Source: Ancylobacter polymorphus
GTDB lineage: Bacteria; Pseudomonadota; Alphaproteobacteria; Rhizobiales; Xanthobacteraceae
Assembly (NCBI RefSeq): GCF_030813495.1
Contig: NZ_JAUSUI010000001.1
Location: 434,001-498,000, forward strand
Length of the DNA stretch: 64,000 nucleotides
Direction of reading: 5' to 3'
The translations under genes and the position numbers were made by a program. Shown piece after piece: positions 8,684-19,391 of the stretch. The notes below the pieces were generated by a model. That model ran no database searches. It saw nothing but the letters and a program-made list of their open reading frames with translations, and was not told where the DNA came from. Position 1 is the first letter of the stretch, and each line of letters starts with the position of its first letter.

Positions 8684-9379
8684 ATGGTCGCGACAACCGA
8701 ATCCAACGCTGCCGGCGAAGAGATGAAGGTCGAGCGCAGCGTGCCCACGCTGCGCAGCCTGACGCTGGAAAAGATGCGCGACGCCATTCTCGATTTCCGC
8801 TTCAAGCCCGGCGAGCGGCTAGTGGAGCGCCAGCTATGCGAAAGGCTGGGGGTGAGCCGCAGCGTGGTGCGTGAGGTGCTGCGGCATCTGGAGGCCGAGG
8901 GGCTGGTGGAAACCATTCCGCATCAGGGCCCGGCCGTAACCAAGCCCGACCCGGCGCAGGCGGCGCAGATCTACGAGATCCGCGCGCTGCTGGAGAGCGA
9001 GGCGGCGCGGGCCTGCGCGCTCAACGCTCCCGAGGCGGCGATTGCCGAGCTTGGCGGGGTGATCGACGAGATCGACGCCGCCTTTCGCACCGGCAGCCCG
9101 CGCGAGGTGCTGCGGCGAACGACGGAATTCTACGAGAAGCTGTTCGTCGCCGCCGGCAAGGAGGTGGCGTGGGATGTGGTGCGCTCGCTCAATGCCCGCA
9201 TCAACCATCTGCGCTCCATGACCATCGCCCAGCAGGGCCGCCACGCCGACGCCATCGCCGAGATGCGGCGCCTCCACGCCGCGCTGATGCAGCGGGACGG
9301 GGAGGGCGCCTATGAGGCGAGCCGCGCCCATGTCGCCACCGTCGCCCGCCTGGCCGGGGCCATCCTCGCCCGCATCTGA
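8684..9379 (+). CDS. GntR family transcriptional regulator, FadR/FCD subfamily
   Basis: Regulator of 231 residues. An N-terminal winged helix-turn-helix (about residues 20-90; KPGERLVERQLCERLGVSRSVVREVLRHLEAEGLV) precedes an alpha-helical FCD ligand domain (about 100-225) with the family's conserved IYEIRALLESEAA. A GGAG sequence lies just before the ATG. It is divergent from the monooxygenase operon and faces a palindrome typical for this subfamily, so it probably represses that operon until an operon substrate or intermediate binds the FCD pocket. Confidence 0.92.
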   Translation: MVATTESNAAGEEMKVERSVPTLRSLTLEKMRDAILDFRFKPGERLVERQLCERLGVSRSVVREVLRHLEAEGLVETIPHQGPAVTKPDPAQAAQIYEIRALLESEAARACALNAPEAAIAELGGVIDEIDAAFRTGSPREVLRRTTEFYEKLFVAAGKEVAWDVVRSLNARINHLRSMTIAQQGRHADAIAEMRRLHAALMQRDGEGAYEASRAHVATVARLAGAILARI

Positions 9380-9474
9380 GCGCGCCCCGCCCGAACGCGA
9401 CGGCTTGCCAGCCGTGCCGCGCGCCGGCTATCTGCCCCGGCCCGCGCGAGGGCAGGGGAAGAAGGGCGGCACGA

Positions 9475-10887
9475 ATGGACCCGATCAACCGCGTACTCGG
9501 CAGCCTGCCGGCAGAACTCATCGTCACCGACCCGGATGTGGTCGCGCGCTATCTCACCGATTTCCGCCACTTCCGCACCGGCGCCGCCCGCGCCGTACTG
9601 CGCCCGCGCTCCACAGCGGAGGTGCAGGCCATCGTCGCCCTCTGCGCCGAACACCGCGTGCCGCTGGTGCCGCAGGGCGGCAACACCTCCTATTGCGCCG
9701 CCGCCACCCCCTCAACCGACGGCGGGGAACTGGTGCTGAGCCTGGAGCGGCTGAACGCCGTGCGCGCGATTGATGCCGCCAATCTCTCGCTCACCGCCGA
9801 GGCCGGCTGCGTGCTGAGCGTGCTCCAGGACGCCGCCGACGACGCCGGGCTGATGCTGCCGCTCGATCTCGGCTCGCGCCAGTCCTGTCAGCTGGGCGGC
9901 GCACTTTCCACCAATGCCGGCGGCATTTCCGTGCTGAAATATGGCATGGCCCGCGACCTCGTGCTGGGGCTGGAGGCGGTGCTGCCGGACGGGCAATTGC
10001 TCAACGTGCTGCAGCCGTTGCGCAAGAACAATACCGGCTATGACGTGAAGCAGGTTCTGCTCGGCGCCGAAGGCACGCTCGGCATCATCACCGCCGCCTC
10101 GCTGAAGCTGGCGCGCAAGCCGGCGCAGACGGTGACCGCCTTCCTCGCCATTGACGACATCGCCGCGCTGACCACGCTGCTCGCCCGGGCGCAGACGCTC
10201 ACCGGCGAGAACATCACCTCGTTCGAATATGTCTCCCACCATTCGCTGAGCCTTCTGCTCGCCGCCCAGCCGGGGCTGCGGCATCCGCTGGAGACGGCGG
10301 GGCCGCATTATGTGCTGATGGAGGCGCAGAGCTGTTCGCCGCTGCTCGGGCTTGAGGAGGCGATGGCCGCCTTTCTCGAAGAGGCGATGGGCGAGGGCTG
10401 GGTGAGCGACGGCACGCTGGCCAATGGCGGCCAGCAGCGCGACCAGCTCTGGTACTTACGCGAGCATATTCCCGAGGCGGAAGTCGCCAATGGCGGCTCG
10501 CTCAAGCACGATGTTTCCGTGCCGACCTCGGCGCTGCCGGCCTTTATCACGCGGGCCAGCGCGCTGGTGGAGGAACAGGGCGCCGGCGGGCGGCTGTCCA
10601 TCTATGGCCATGTCGGCGACGGCAATGTGCATTTCAACGTCGTCGCCCCGCTCGGCGCGGAGCCGGCCGTCTACAAGCCGTGGTTCGAGCGCGAAGTGTC
10701 GCCGCGCCTCTACGATCTCGCCGTGGCGATGGGCGGATCCTTCGGGGCGGAATATGGCATCGGCACCGTCAAGCTCGACCTGCTCGACCGCTATGGCGAC
10801 AAGGCCAAGCTCAGTGTGATGCGTGCGCTGAAAGCCGCGCTCGACCCGGCCAATCTGATGAACCCCGGCAAGGTGGTGCGGAACTAG
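9475..10887 (+). CDS. FAD-binding oxidoreductase (GlcD / D-2-hydroxyacid dehydrogenase type)
   Basis: VAO-fold flavoenzyme of 470 residues. The FAD_binding_4 domain (about residues 35-180) carries VPQGGNTSYCAA and LGGALSTNAGGISVLKYG; the C-terminal FAD-oxidase domain holds GHVGDGNVHFN and ends LMNPGKVV. These enzymes oxidise D-2-hydroxyacids (D-lactate, glycolate, D-2-hydroxyglutarate). An AAGAAGGG ribosome site precedes the ATG. It follows gntR by 95 bases on the same strand and may belong to the same regulon. Its stop codon overlaps the convergent yhaN-like stop within a CTAG. Confidence 0.9.
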   Translation: MDPINRVLGSLPAELIVTDPDVVARYLTDFRHFRTGAARAVLRPRSTAEVQAIVALCAEHRVPLVPQGGNTSYCAAATPSTDGGELVLSLERLNAVRAIDAANLSLTAEAGCVLSVLQDAADDAGLMLPLDLGSRQSCQLGGALSTNAGGISVLKYGMARDLVLGLEAVLPDGQLLNVLQPLRKNNTGYDVKQVLLGAEGTLGIITAASLKLARKPAQTVTAFLAIDDIAALTTLLARAQTLTGENITSFEYVSHHSLSLLLAAQPGLRHPLETAGPHYVLMEAQSCSPLLGLEEAMAAFLEEAMGEGWVSDGTLANGGQQRDQLWYLREHIPEAEVANGGSLKHDVSVPTSALPAFITRASALVEEQGAGGRLSIYGHVGDGNVHFNVVAPLGAEPAVYKPWFEREVSPRLYDLAVAMGGSFGAEYGIGTVKLDLLDRYGDKAKLSVMRALKAALDPANLMNPGKVVRN

Positions 10888-13523
10888 GTGGGCGTCCCCG
10901 CGCCGGGCTGCCAGTCGGTCATAGCAAGCACATGGCCGCCGAGCTTCTGGAAGGCGCGCTGGCGGCAGGAGAAGACGATGATCTGCTGGTCGCGCGACTG
11001 GCGGTGCAGCGCGTCGAACATGCGCTCGATGCGGTCATCGTCGGAATAGACCAGCGCGTCGTCGAGAATGACCGGCGCCGGCCGCCCATCCCGGGCGAGC
11101 AGCCGGGCGAAGGCGAGGCGGGTCAGCACGGAGAGCTGTTCGCGCATGCCCCCGCTGAGCCGCTCCACCTCCTCCTCATGGCCGTTGCGGCGCAGCGTCT
11201 GCGGCAGCAGCGTCCGGTCGTCGAAGGTGATGGCGGCATCGTCGAACAACAGGCCGAGCAGCGGGGAAAGTTCGGCCATGACGGGCCTCAGATAGAGATC
11301 GCGCGCCTGCGCCCGCGCCGCTTCCAGCGCCGAAGCGAGGCGCTGGAGCACCCGCACCTCGGCCTTGAAACCCTCGGCACGGGCGGTGGCGGCGGCGAGC
11401 GCCTCTTTCGCCTCGCCCCACATTTCCTCCACCGCCTCGTCCGAGCGGGTACCGATCTGCGCATTGAGCCCGGCAAGGGTCTCGCGCAGCGTCGCCGCCT
11501 CCCGGGTCGCAGCCTCCTCCACCGAGCGGGCACGGCGCAGCGCGGCCTCGGCCGTGGCGAGATCCACCGCGCCGGCGCGGTGGCGCTGCATCTGCGCCTC
11601 GGCATCCGTGAAGAGGCGTTGCAGCTCGTCGCGCCGGCGCGCCAGTGCGTCCGCGCGCGCCGGGCGCGCGTCCTCCGGGCCGAGCAGGGCCTCGATCTGC
11701 GCGTGTTCGGCCTTCAGACCGGCCAGCGCCGTCTCCGCCTCGACGAACGCCTCGTCGGCGCGGGCGCGCAGCGGCTCGGCCGCCCGCAGCGCCTGCCGGG
11801 CGAGGGCGCGCCGTTCCTCCGCCGCCGCGAGGGCGGCGCGCAGCGCGGCGGGGTCGTCCTCGGGCTCGGGCCGTTCAGCGCCGAGCCCGGCACCCGCGGC
11901 CACCTCCGCGCGCAGCCGCGCCAGCCCTTCCGGGGCGAGCACAGCGAGGCGGGCCTGGCCTTCGCGCCGCTCGGTCTCGATCTGCTGCGCCCGCATCTGC
12001 CGGGCGCGGGCGGCGGCGAGGTCGTCCACACCCAAGCTGGCGAGCAGGGCACGGTGGCGCGCCTGCGCCTCTTTGAGCCGGCTGTCGGCCGGCGCGGCGC
12101 GGTTGGAGCGCAGAGTGAGCGTGCCGAGGCCGGGCAGGGTGAGCCGCGCCTGCCCGTCATAGCCGCGCTCCTCGCCCTCGCCCAGCGGCACGGCGTCCAT
12201 GAGGATGGGGGCGGCGCCGGGGGCGTATTCGATGGTCACCGAGGGGCGCGCCGCCTCCTCCACCGCGCGGCGTTTGGCGATGTCGATCTCCAGCGCCTGC
12301 AACTCGTCGAGGCTGCCGGGCGGCAGCCTGGCGAGCGCCAGCGCGGCGTCGGCGGCTTCCAGCGCCTGCCGTGCGGCTTCGGCGGCGGCGAGCCGCTCGG
12401 CCAATGCCGCCTGCCGCGCCCGCGCCTCGCGCGCTGTCCACGCCGCCTCGGCACGGGCGAGGCGCTGGCGCGCGGCCTCCTCCGCCGCTTCCGCCGCGAT
12501 GAGCTCGGCCTGCGCCCGTTGCAGCTCCGCCCCGGCGGACTGGCGCCGCGCCACCGCCGCCGCGCGCCGCTGCTCGGCCTCGCCCCGCGCCGCCGCATGC
12601 GCCTGCGCCGTGGCGAGCACGTTGCGATAGGCGGTGAGTTCGCGCTCGGCGGCGTCGCGGCGCTCGCGCGCCAGCCCGGCCTCGGCCTCGGCGGCGCGCA
12701 GCGCCTCGCCCTGCGCCTTGGCGGCGTCGAAGGCGGCCTGTGCGCTCTCCACCGCGCGGTGCCGCGCCTGCCGCTCCTCCTGCTGCTCCAGCTCGGCAAG
12801 CCGCTTGAGCGCCTGCGCGCGGCGGTCCAGCGCCTCGCGCAGCGCCCGCACATCGGCTGCCAGCCGCTGCTCCTGCTCGATCAGCGCGTCGCGCGCGTCG
12901 AGCGCGGCGGCGTAGCGCCCGCCCGCCTTGGGCCGGCCGGTGGCGGTGACGAGGTCGGCCAGCGCCGCCTGCGTCGCCGCCATGATCTCCGCCATGCGCC
13001 GCCCACCGGTGACGGCCTCGACCTCGCCCTGCACCGATTCCAGCAGGCTGGCGCGCACCTGCTTCTCGCTGTCCTCTTCCGATTTGCTGCGCTTCTCGAT
13101 GCCGGTGAGCCCCTGCCGCACCCAGAGCAGCCCGGCCGGGCCGGCCGTGCCGCCCCGGATCAGCCCGGCGATGAAGGCCTCCGCCTCATCCGCCTGCGCC
13201 AGCAATCGGCCGGTGGCGAGATCGGTGACGCGGGCGAAGCGGCCGCCATAATATTGCTTGGTGAGACGGTAGCGCCCCGCGCCGGTCGAAATGTCCGCCT
13301 CCACCAGCGGGCTGCCGCCGCTATAGGGCCGCAGCCGCTGCACATCGCCCGGCGTGCCGGAATGCGGCTGGAAGAACAGCGCGTGCAGCGCCTCGAAGCT
13401 GGTGGACTTGCCGAATTCGTTCACCGCGCACAGCACGTTGACGCCGTCGCCGATCCCTTCGATGGCGACGCCGCGACCCGCGAAGCGCTTCACATTGAAC
13501 AGCCGCAGCGCGGAAATCTTCAT
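10884..13523 (-). CDS. AAA ATPase, YhaN/SbcC-like DNA repair protein
   Basis: Large SMC-like ATPase of 879 residues. The N-terminal Walker A is AVNEFGKST (33-41), with Ala in place of the common first Gly. A long Ala/Arg/Glu-rich coiled-coil region fills the middle (about 200-720, with a globular insert near 400-480). The C-terminus carries the ABC signature RLSGGMREQL and a Walker B VILDDAL. It starts inside the stop of the upstream metallophosphoesterase gene (ATGA overlap), giving an SbcCD/YhaNO-type nuclease pair that acts on DNA ends. The unusually high Ala/Arg codon bias produces long open shadow frames opposite it. Confidence 0.9.
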   Translation of the reverse strand: MKISALRLFNVKRFAGRGVAIEGIGDGVNVLCAVNEFGKSTSFEALHALFFQPHSGTPGDVQRLRPYSGGSPLVEADISTGAGRYRLTKQYYGGRFARVTDLATGRLLAQADEAEAFIAGLIRGGTAGPAGLLWVRQGLTGIEKRSKSEEDSEKQVRASLLESVQGEVEAVTGGRRMAEIMAATQAALADLVTATGRPKAGGRYAAALDARDALIEQEQRLAADVRALREALDRRAQALKRLAELEQQEERQARHRAVESAQAAFDAAKAQGEALRAAEAEAGLARERRDAAERELTAYRNVLATAQAHAAARGEAEQRRAAAVARRQSAGAELQRAQAELIAAEAAEEAARQRLARAEAAWTAREARARQAALAERLAAAEAARQALEAADAALALARLPPGSLDELQALEIDIAKRRAVEEAARPSVTIEYAPGAAPILMDAVPLGEGEERGYDGQARLTLPGLGTLTLRSNRAAPADSRLKEAQARHRALLASLGVDDLAAARARQMRAQQIETERREGQARLAVLAPEGLARLRAEVAAGAGLGAERPEPEDDPAALRAALAAAEERRALARQALRAAEPLRARADEAFVEAETALAGLKAEHAQIEALLGPEDARPARADALARRRDELQRLFTDAEAQMQRHRAGAVDLATAEAALRRARSVEEAATREAATLRETLAGLNAQIGTRSDEAVEEMWGEAKEALAAATARAEGFKAEVRVLQRLASALEAARAQARDLYLRPVMAELSPLLGLLFDDAAITFDDRTLLPQTLRRNGHEEEVERLSGGMREQLSVLTRLAFARLLARDGRPAPVILDDALVYSDDDRIERMFDALHRQSRDQQIIVFSCRQRAFQKLGGHVLAMTDWQPGAGTPT

Positions 13524-14644
13524 GGTGCGCTCGCCTGTGCCAGGGAATAGAGCCGTGCCAGCGCGGCACGGGCCACTTCGCGCTCCTCGGCCGAGCGGGC
13601 GAGGTCGCCGGCCTCCGCCAGCAGCGCATCGGCCGCCGCGCGCAGCGCGCCGCCCCGGTCGATGCGGTCGAGATCGTCCGGCGCGCAGGCGGTGGCAAGG
13701 CCGGCGGCGTCGAGATCGAGAAAGGCGAAATCCGGCGCGGCGGCGGCGATCGCGCGCTCCAGCGCGGCGCGCCCTTCCAGCCTTGTGCGGCCGGTGGCGA
13801 CGAGGCGGGCCAGCGTCTGCCGGCGCGCCCTCTCTTCCGGCAGCAGCGCCGCCAGCGCCGAAAGGGGGTCGTCGCCCTCCAGCAGATGCAGGTCGAGTTC
13901 GCGCCAGGCGAAGCTCGCCGTCGGCAGGGCCTGCACCTCGGGTAGCGCCTCTGCGCCGGCGAGGCCGACCGCCAAGGCCGTGCCCGGCGCTTCGTGCTTG
14001 AAGCGGTCCGGCTCCGGCGTGCCGCTATAGCGGGTGCGGGAATCGACCTCCACCGCCCCGTGCCAGTCGCCGAGCGCGAGATAGGCAAGGCCGGCGCGGC
14101 GGGCACGGTCGGGGGCGATCACGTCGCCCGCCACCGCGTCCTCGGAGAAGCTGCGAATGGCGCCATGGGCGAGGCCGAGGCGCAGCGTGCCCTCCGGCGT
14201 CGGGTGGGCGTCCATCCATTCCGTGAGGTCGCGGCCGGGCCGGCGCGTGGTGCAGGGGGCGGGCAGCAGCACGACGCCCGGAGCGAGATCGAGCGGCCGG
14301 GGCTCGGTGGCGAGGATCACATTATCAGGCGCTTCCGCCTTCAGCGTTGCCCAGAGCGGCGCGGCCTGCAGCGAATCATGATTGCCCGGCAGCAGCACCC
14401 AGGTGAGCGGCGCGTGGTGGCGCATTTCCGCCAGCGCCTGCCGCCGCACCTCCGGTGCCGGCGTCTCGGTGTCGAAGCTGTCGCCGGCGAGCAGGATGGT
14501 GCCGGCGCCCTGCTCGCGCGCGTGCTGCGCCAGCCGGGCGATCACCCCATGGCGCGCCTCGCGCAGCCGGCCGGGCAGGTCGCCGGCGAAATGGCCGAAG
14601 CGCTTGCCCAGATGCAGGTCGCTGGAATGCAGGAAGCGGAACAT
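13520..14644 (-). CDS. DNA repair metallophosphoesterase, YhaO/SbcD-like
   Basis: Calcineurin-like phosphoesterase of 374 residues with all metal-binding motifs in order: DLH (Asp9, His11), GDSFD (54-58), GNHD (87-90), LAHG and GDWHG. The ATG at 14644 (MFRFLHSSDLHLG) matches the family start; an upstream in-frame extension lacks homology. It is the nuclease half of the pair with the downstream YhaN-like ATPase. Upstream on the minus strand a TTGACA (complement of 14702-14707) exists but no convincing -10 follows. Confidence 0.91.
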   Translation of the reverse strand: MFRFLHSSDLHLGKRFGHFAGDLPGRLREARHGVIARLAQHAREQGAGTILLAGDSFDTETPAPEVRRQALAEMRHHAPLTWVLLPGNHDSLQAAPLWATLKAEAPDNVILATEPRPLDLAPGVVLLPAPCTTRRPGRDLTEWMDAHPTPEGTLRLGLAHGAIRSFSEDAVAGDVIAPDRARRAGLAYLALGDWHGAVEVDSRTRYSGTPEPDRFKHEAPGTALAVGLAGAEALPEVQALPTASFAWRELDLHLLEGDDPLSALAALLPEERARRQTLARLVATGRTRLEGRAALERAIAAAAPDFAFLDLDAAGLATACAPDDLDRIDRGGALRAAADALLAEAGDLARSAEEREVARAALARLYSLAQASAP

Positions 14645-14759
14645 GGAGTGCCGGGTGCAAAGAGGGATGCGGACAACCGGGGTCCCCCAGCGCGCCGCCC
14701 TTGTCAAGCGGCGGGACGGCAACCCGGCCGCCCCTAAAGGCGACCGGGCCGCGCGCCGC

Positions 14760-15943
14760 TCAGGCGCGGCGCTGGTTGTACACGTCGAGGCAGACGGCGC
14801 CGAGCAGCACCAGCCCCTTGATCACCTGCTGGTAATCGATGCCGATGCCGAGAATCGACATGCCGTTGTTCATCACGCCCATGATCAGTGCGCCGATCAC
14901 CGCGCCGCCGACACGGCCGACGCCGCCATAGGCCGAGGCGCCTCCGATGAAGCAGGCGGCGATGACGTCGAGTTCGAAGCCGAGGCCGGCCTTCGGCGTC
15001 GCGGTGTTCAGCCGGGCGGCGAAGACGAGGCCCGCCAGCGCCGCCAGCACGCCCATATTGACGAAGGTGAGGAAGGTCAGCCGCTCGGTCTTGATGCCGG
15101 AGAGCTTCGCCGCCTTCTCATTGCCGCCGACGGCATAGATCTGCCGGCCGATGGTGGTGCGGGTGGTCACAAACGCATAGAGCGCGATCAGCGCCGTCAT
15201 GATGACCAGCACATTGGGCAGGCCGCGATGCGAGGCGATGAGATAGGCGAAATAGAGAATGACGGCGAACAGCAGCGCGTTCTTGGCGAGGAAGAAGCCA
15301 TAGGGCTCGGTGTGGATGTGGTGCGCTTCCTGCCGGGCGCGGCCGCGGAAGTTCAGCCACACCATCGCCAGCGCCAGCGCCGCGCCGATGGCGAGCGAGG
15401 TGGGGTAGAGGTTGCCGGCATCGGGAATGAGTTCCGGGATGAAGCCGGAGGACAGCTTCTGGAAGGTGGGCGGGAACGGGCCGACCGACTGGCCGGCGAG
15501 GATGGCGAGCGCCAGCCCCTTGAACACCAGCATGCCGGCCAGGGTGACGATGAAGGACGGAATCTTGAAATAGGCGACCCAATAGCCCTGCGCCGCGCCG
15601 ATCAGCCCGCCCAGCGCCAGGCAGATCAGCGTCGCCGGGATGAAATGCAGGTCGAACTTCACCATCAGCACCGCCGCCACCGCGCCGATGAAGCCCGCCA
15701 CCGAGCCGACGGACAGGTCGATATGGCCGGTGACGATGACGAGCAGCATGCCCAGCGCCATGATGACGATGTAGCTGTTCTGCAGCACGAGATTGGTGAG
15801 GTTGAGCGGACGCAGCAGCGTGCCGTTCGTCACCACCTCGAAGAAGATCATGATGGCGAAGAGCGAGATCAGCATCCCGTATTCGCGCAGATTGTTTTTC
15901 AGGAAGCCGGCGTGGCTCGCCTTGTCCTTGAGAGCGGTGTCGC

Positions 15944-15947
<4 letters not shown>
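14760..15947 (-). CDS. gguB: Multiple-monosaccharide ABC transporter permease (GguB/XylH type)
   Basis: Permease of 395 residues with about ten hydrophobic spans and the family signatures [16 protein letters not shown] and [22 protein letters not shown]. The length exceeds simple RbsC-type permeases and matches the GguB/MmsB/XylH class. The ATG at 15947 ([14 protein letters not shown]) overlaps the end of the ATPase gene by 4 bases; reading further upstream is shadow. It is the last gene of the chvE-gguA-gguB importer and of the 16-gene sugar cluster. Confidence 0.92.
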
Positions 15948-17494
<1,547 letters not shown>

Positions 17495-17559
17495 GGATCG
17501 GTCCAAAGGCCGGGGCCGCGCCGGCGGGGTGCCGGCGCGGCGTTCGGCAGGTAGGGGGA

Positions 17560-18630
17560 TCAGTTGATCTGGCCGGGCTTGTAGTAGCCGGAGCCGATCA
17601 GCACGGCTTCCCAGTTGCTCTTGTCGACGACGACGGGCTTGAGCAGGTAGGACGGCACGACCTTGACGCCGTTATTATAGGTCTTGGTGTCGTTGACCGT
17701 CGGTTCCTTGCCGGACAGGGTGGCGTCGACCATGTCGGCCGTCACCTTGGCGAGTTCGCGCGTGTCCTTGAAGATGGTGGAATACTGCTCGCCGGCGAGG
17801 ATCGACTTCATCGACGGCACCTCGGCGTCCTGGCCGGTGACGACGGGCATCTTCATCTTGCCCGAGCCATAACCCACGCCCTTGAGCGAGGACAGGATGC
17901 CGATGGACAGGCCGTCATAGGGCGAGAGCACGCCGTTGAGCGTCTTGTCGGAGTAGTAGGCGCTGAGCAGATTGTCCATGCGGGCCTGGGCGGTGGCGCC
18001 GTCCCAGCGCAGGGTCGAGACCTTGTCCATGCCCATCTGGCCGGAAGCGACCTTGAGCGTGCCGTTGTCGATCAGCGGCTTCAGCACCGACATGGCGCCG
18101 TCATAGAAGAAATAGGCGTTGTTGTCGTCCGGCGAGCCGCCGAACAGCTCGATGTTGAACGGGCCCTTGTTCTCGGGATAGCCGAGGCCCTTGAGCAGCG
18201 ACTGCGCCTGCAGCACGCCGACCTGGAAATTGTCGAAGGTCGCGTAATAGTCGACATTCGGCGTCTCGCGGATCAGGCGGTCATAGGCGATGACCTTGAT
18301 GCCCTTGTCATGCGCCTGCTTCAGCACATCCGACAGGGTGGTGCCGTCGATGGAGGCGATCACCAGCACCTTGGCGCCCTTGGTCACCATGTTCTCGATC
18401 TGCGAGAGCTGGTTGGGGATGTCGTCCTCGGCATATTGCAGGTCGGTGTTGTAGCCGCGCTCCTTGAGCACCTTCACCATGTTGTCGCCGTCGGCGATCC
18501 AGCGGGCGGAGGATTTGGTGGGCATGGCGATGCCGACCGTGCCCTTGTCCGCCGCCGAGGCGGGGAGGGCGAGGGCCAGAGCGCCCAGCGCGAAGGCGGT
18601 TGCGGAGAAAAGCGTCGTCAGGCGTTTCAT
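17560..18630 (-). CDS. chvE: ChvE-type sugar-binding protein
   Basis: Periplasmic binding protein of 356 residues with signal peptide ([20 protein letters not shown], cleavage near ASA-AD). The mature part ([42 protein letters not shown]) closely follows the ChvE/multiple-monosaccharide binders known from Agrobacterium, which bind arabinose, galactose and related aldoses. An AAGGAG ribosome site lies 8 bases before the ATG at 18630. Its position directly after the galactose/arabinose enzymes supports a pentose/hexose ligand. Confidence 0.93.
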   Translation of the reverse strand: MKRLTTLFSATAFALGALALALPASAADKGTVGIAMPTKSSARWIADGDNMVKVLKERGYNTDLQYAEDDIPNQLSQIENMVTKGAKVLVIASIDGTTLSDVLKQAHDKGIKVIAYDRLIRETPNVDYYATFDNFQVGVLQAQSLLKGLGYPENKGPFNIELFGGSPDDNNAYFFYDGAMSVLKPLIDNGTLKVASGQMGMDKVSTLRWDGATAQARMDNLLSAYYSDKTLNGVLSPYDGLSIGILSSLKGVGYGSGKMKMPVVTGQDAEVPSMKSILAGEQYSTIFKDTRELAKVTADMVDATLSGKEPTVNDTKTYNNGVKVVPSYLLKPVVVDKSNWEAVLIGSGYYKPGQIN

Positions 18631-18725
18631 CGTCAGCTCCTTGAGCGTTTCAGCTTGAGTGTTTTCAACGGCCGCCTTGGGCGGTCCGGATTTTTGGCGG
18701 GGAAGCCCGCAGGAAGGCGCGCGGG

Positions 18726-19391
18726 TCATCCGCCACCTCGTGTCTCGATCGGGAAGGCCGCGTCATAGGCCGCGACCATGGCCCGCGCCTTCGCCCGCAC
18801 CTCGGCGGCGGTGGCTCCGGGCCGGTAGAGGCTGGAGCCGAGGCCGAAGGTGCGAATGCCGGCGGCCGCATAAGCGGCGAACTCGTTCTCGCCGACCCCG
18901 CCCACCGCGCCGACCACCGTGCCCGGCGGCAGCACCACGGAAATCGCCTGGATGATCGCGGGCCCAAGCAGATTGGCGGGGAAGAATTTGAGCCCCGAGG
19001 CTCCGGCCTTCAGCGCGGTGAACGCCTCGGTCGGGGTCAGCACGCCGGGCATCGTCACCATGCCGTGGCGGGCGGCGCGGGCGATCACCGCTGCGTCGAC
19101 ATTCGGGCTCACCATCAGCCGGCCGCCGGCATAGTTGAGCAGGTCGACCTCCTCGACGTTCAGCACCGTGCCGGCGCCGATGAGCACGCCCTTTGGGGCG
19201 AGGCGCGCGGCGGTCTCGATGGAGGCGAAGGGATCGGGCGAGTTGAGCGGGATCTCGATCGCCTCCAGCCCCTCCTCGATCAGCACACCGACAATGGCTT
19301 CCGCCTCCTCCGGGCGGATGCCGCGCAGGATGGCGACCAGCCCGCGCCGCAGCTGCGGCCAGGGCACGCGGGGGGCGAAGGGGGCGTTCAT
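18726..19391 (-). CDS. dgoA: 2-dehydro-3-deoxy-6-phosphogalactonate aldolase
   Basis: KDPG/KDPGal aldolase of 221 residues. The Schiff-base Lys135 sits in GLKFFPAN and Glu46 in AIEIPLNSP, the family active site. It cleaves 2-keto-3-deoxy-6-phosphogalactonate to pyruvate and glyceraldehyde 3-phosphate, the last step of the De Ley-Doudoroff galactose pathway. The start overlaps the dgoK stop by 4 bases (ATGA). It is followed after 95 bases by chvE. Confidence 0.94.
   Translation of the reverse strand: MNAPFAPRVPWPQLRRGLVAILRGIRPEEAEAIVGVLIEEGLEAIEIPLNSPDPFASIETAARLAPKGVLIGAGTVLNVEEVDLLNYAGGRLMVSPNVDAAVIARAARHGMVTMPGVLTPTEAFTALKAGASGLKFFPANLLGPAIIQAISVVLPPGTVVGAVGGVGENEFAAYAAAGIRTFGLGSSLYRPGATAAEVRAKARAMVAAYDAAFPIETRGGG

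Noticed and set aside
10680..13550. A 956-residue open frame on the plus strand
   Set aside because: It is antisense to the YhaN-like ATPase, whose Walker A, ABC signature and Walker B are clear. The plus-strand protein is Arg/Gly/Gln-rich low complexity produced by high GC codon bias.
14702..14707. TTGACA on the minus strand before the yhaO-like gene, as a promoter
   Set aside because: No AT-rich -10 hexamer lies 15-19 bases downstream; only the -35 half is visible.
18672..18684. Hairpin CCGCC-N3-GGCGG between dgoA and chvE as a terminator
   Set aside because: The T-run follows only on the plus strand, where no gene ends; on the transcribed minus strand no T-run follows. Not evidence for splitting the cluster.
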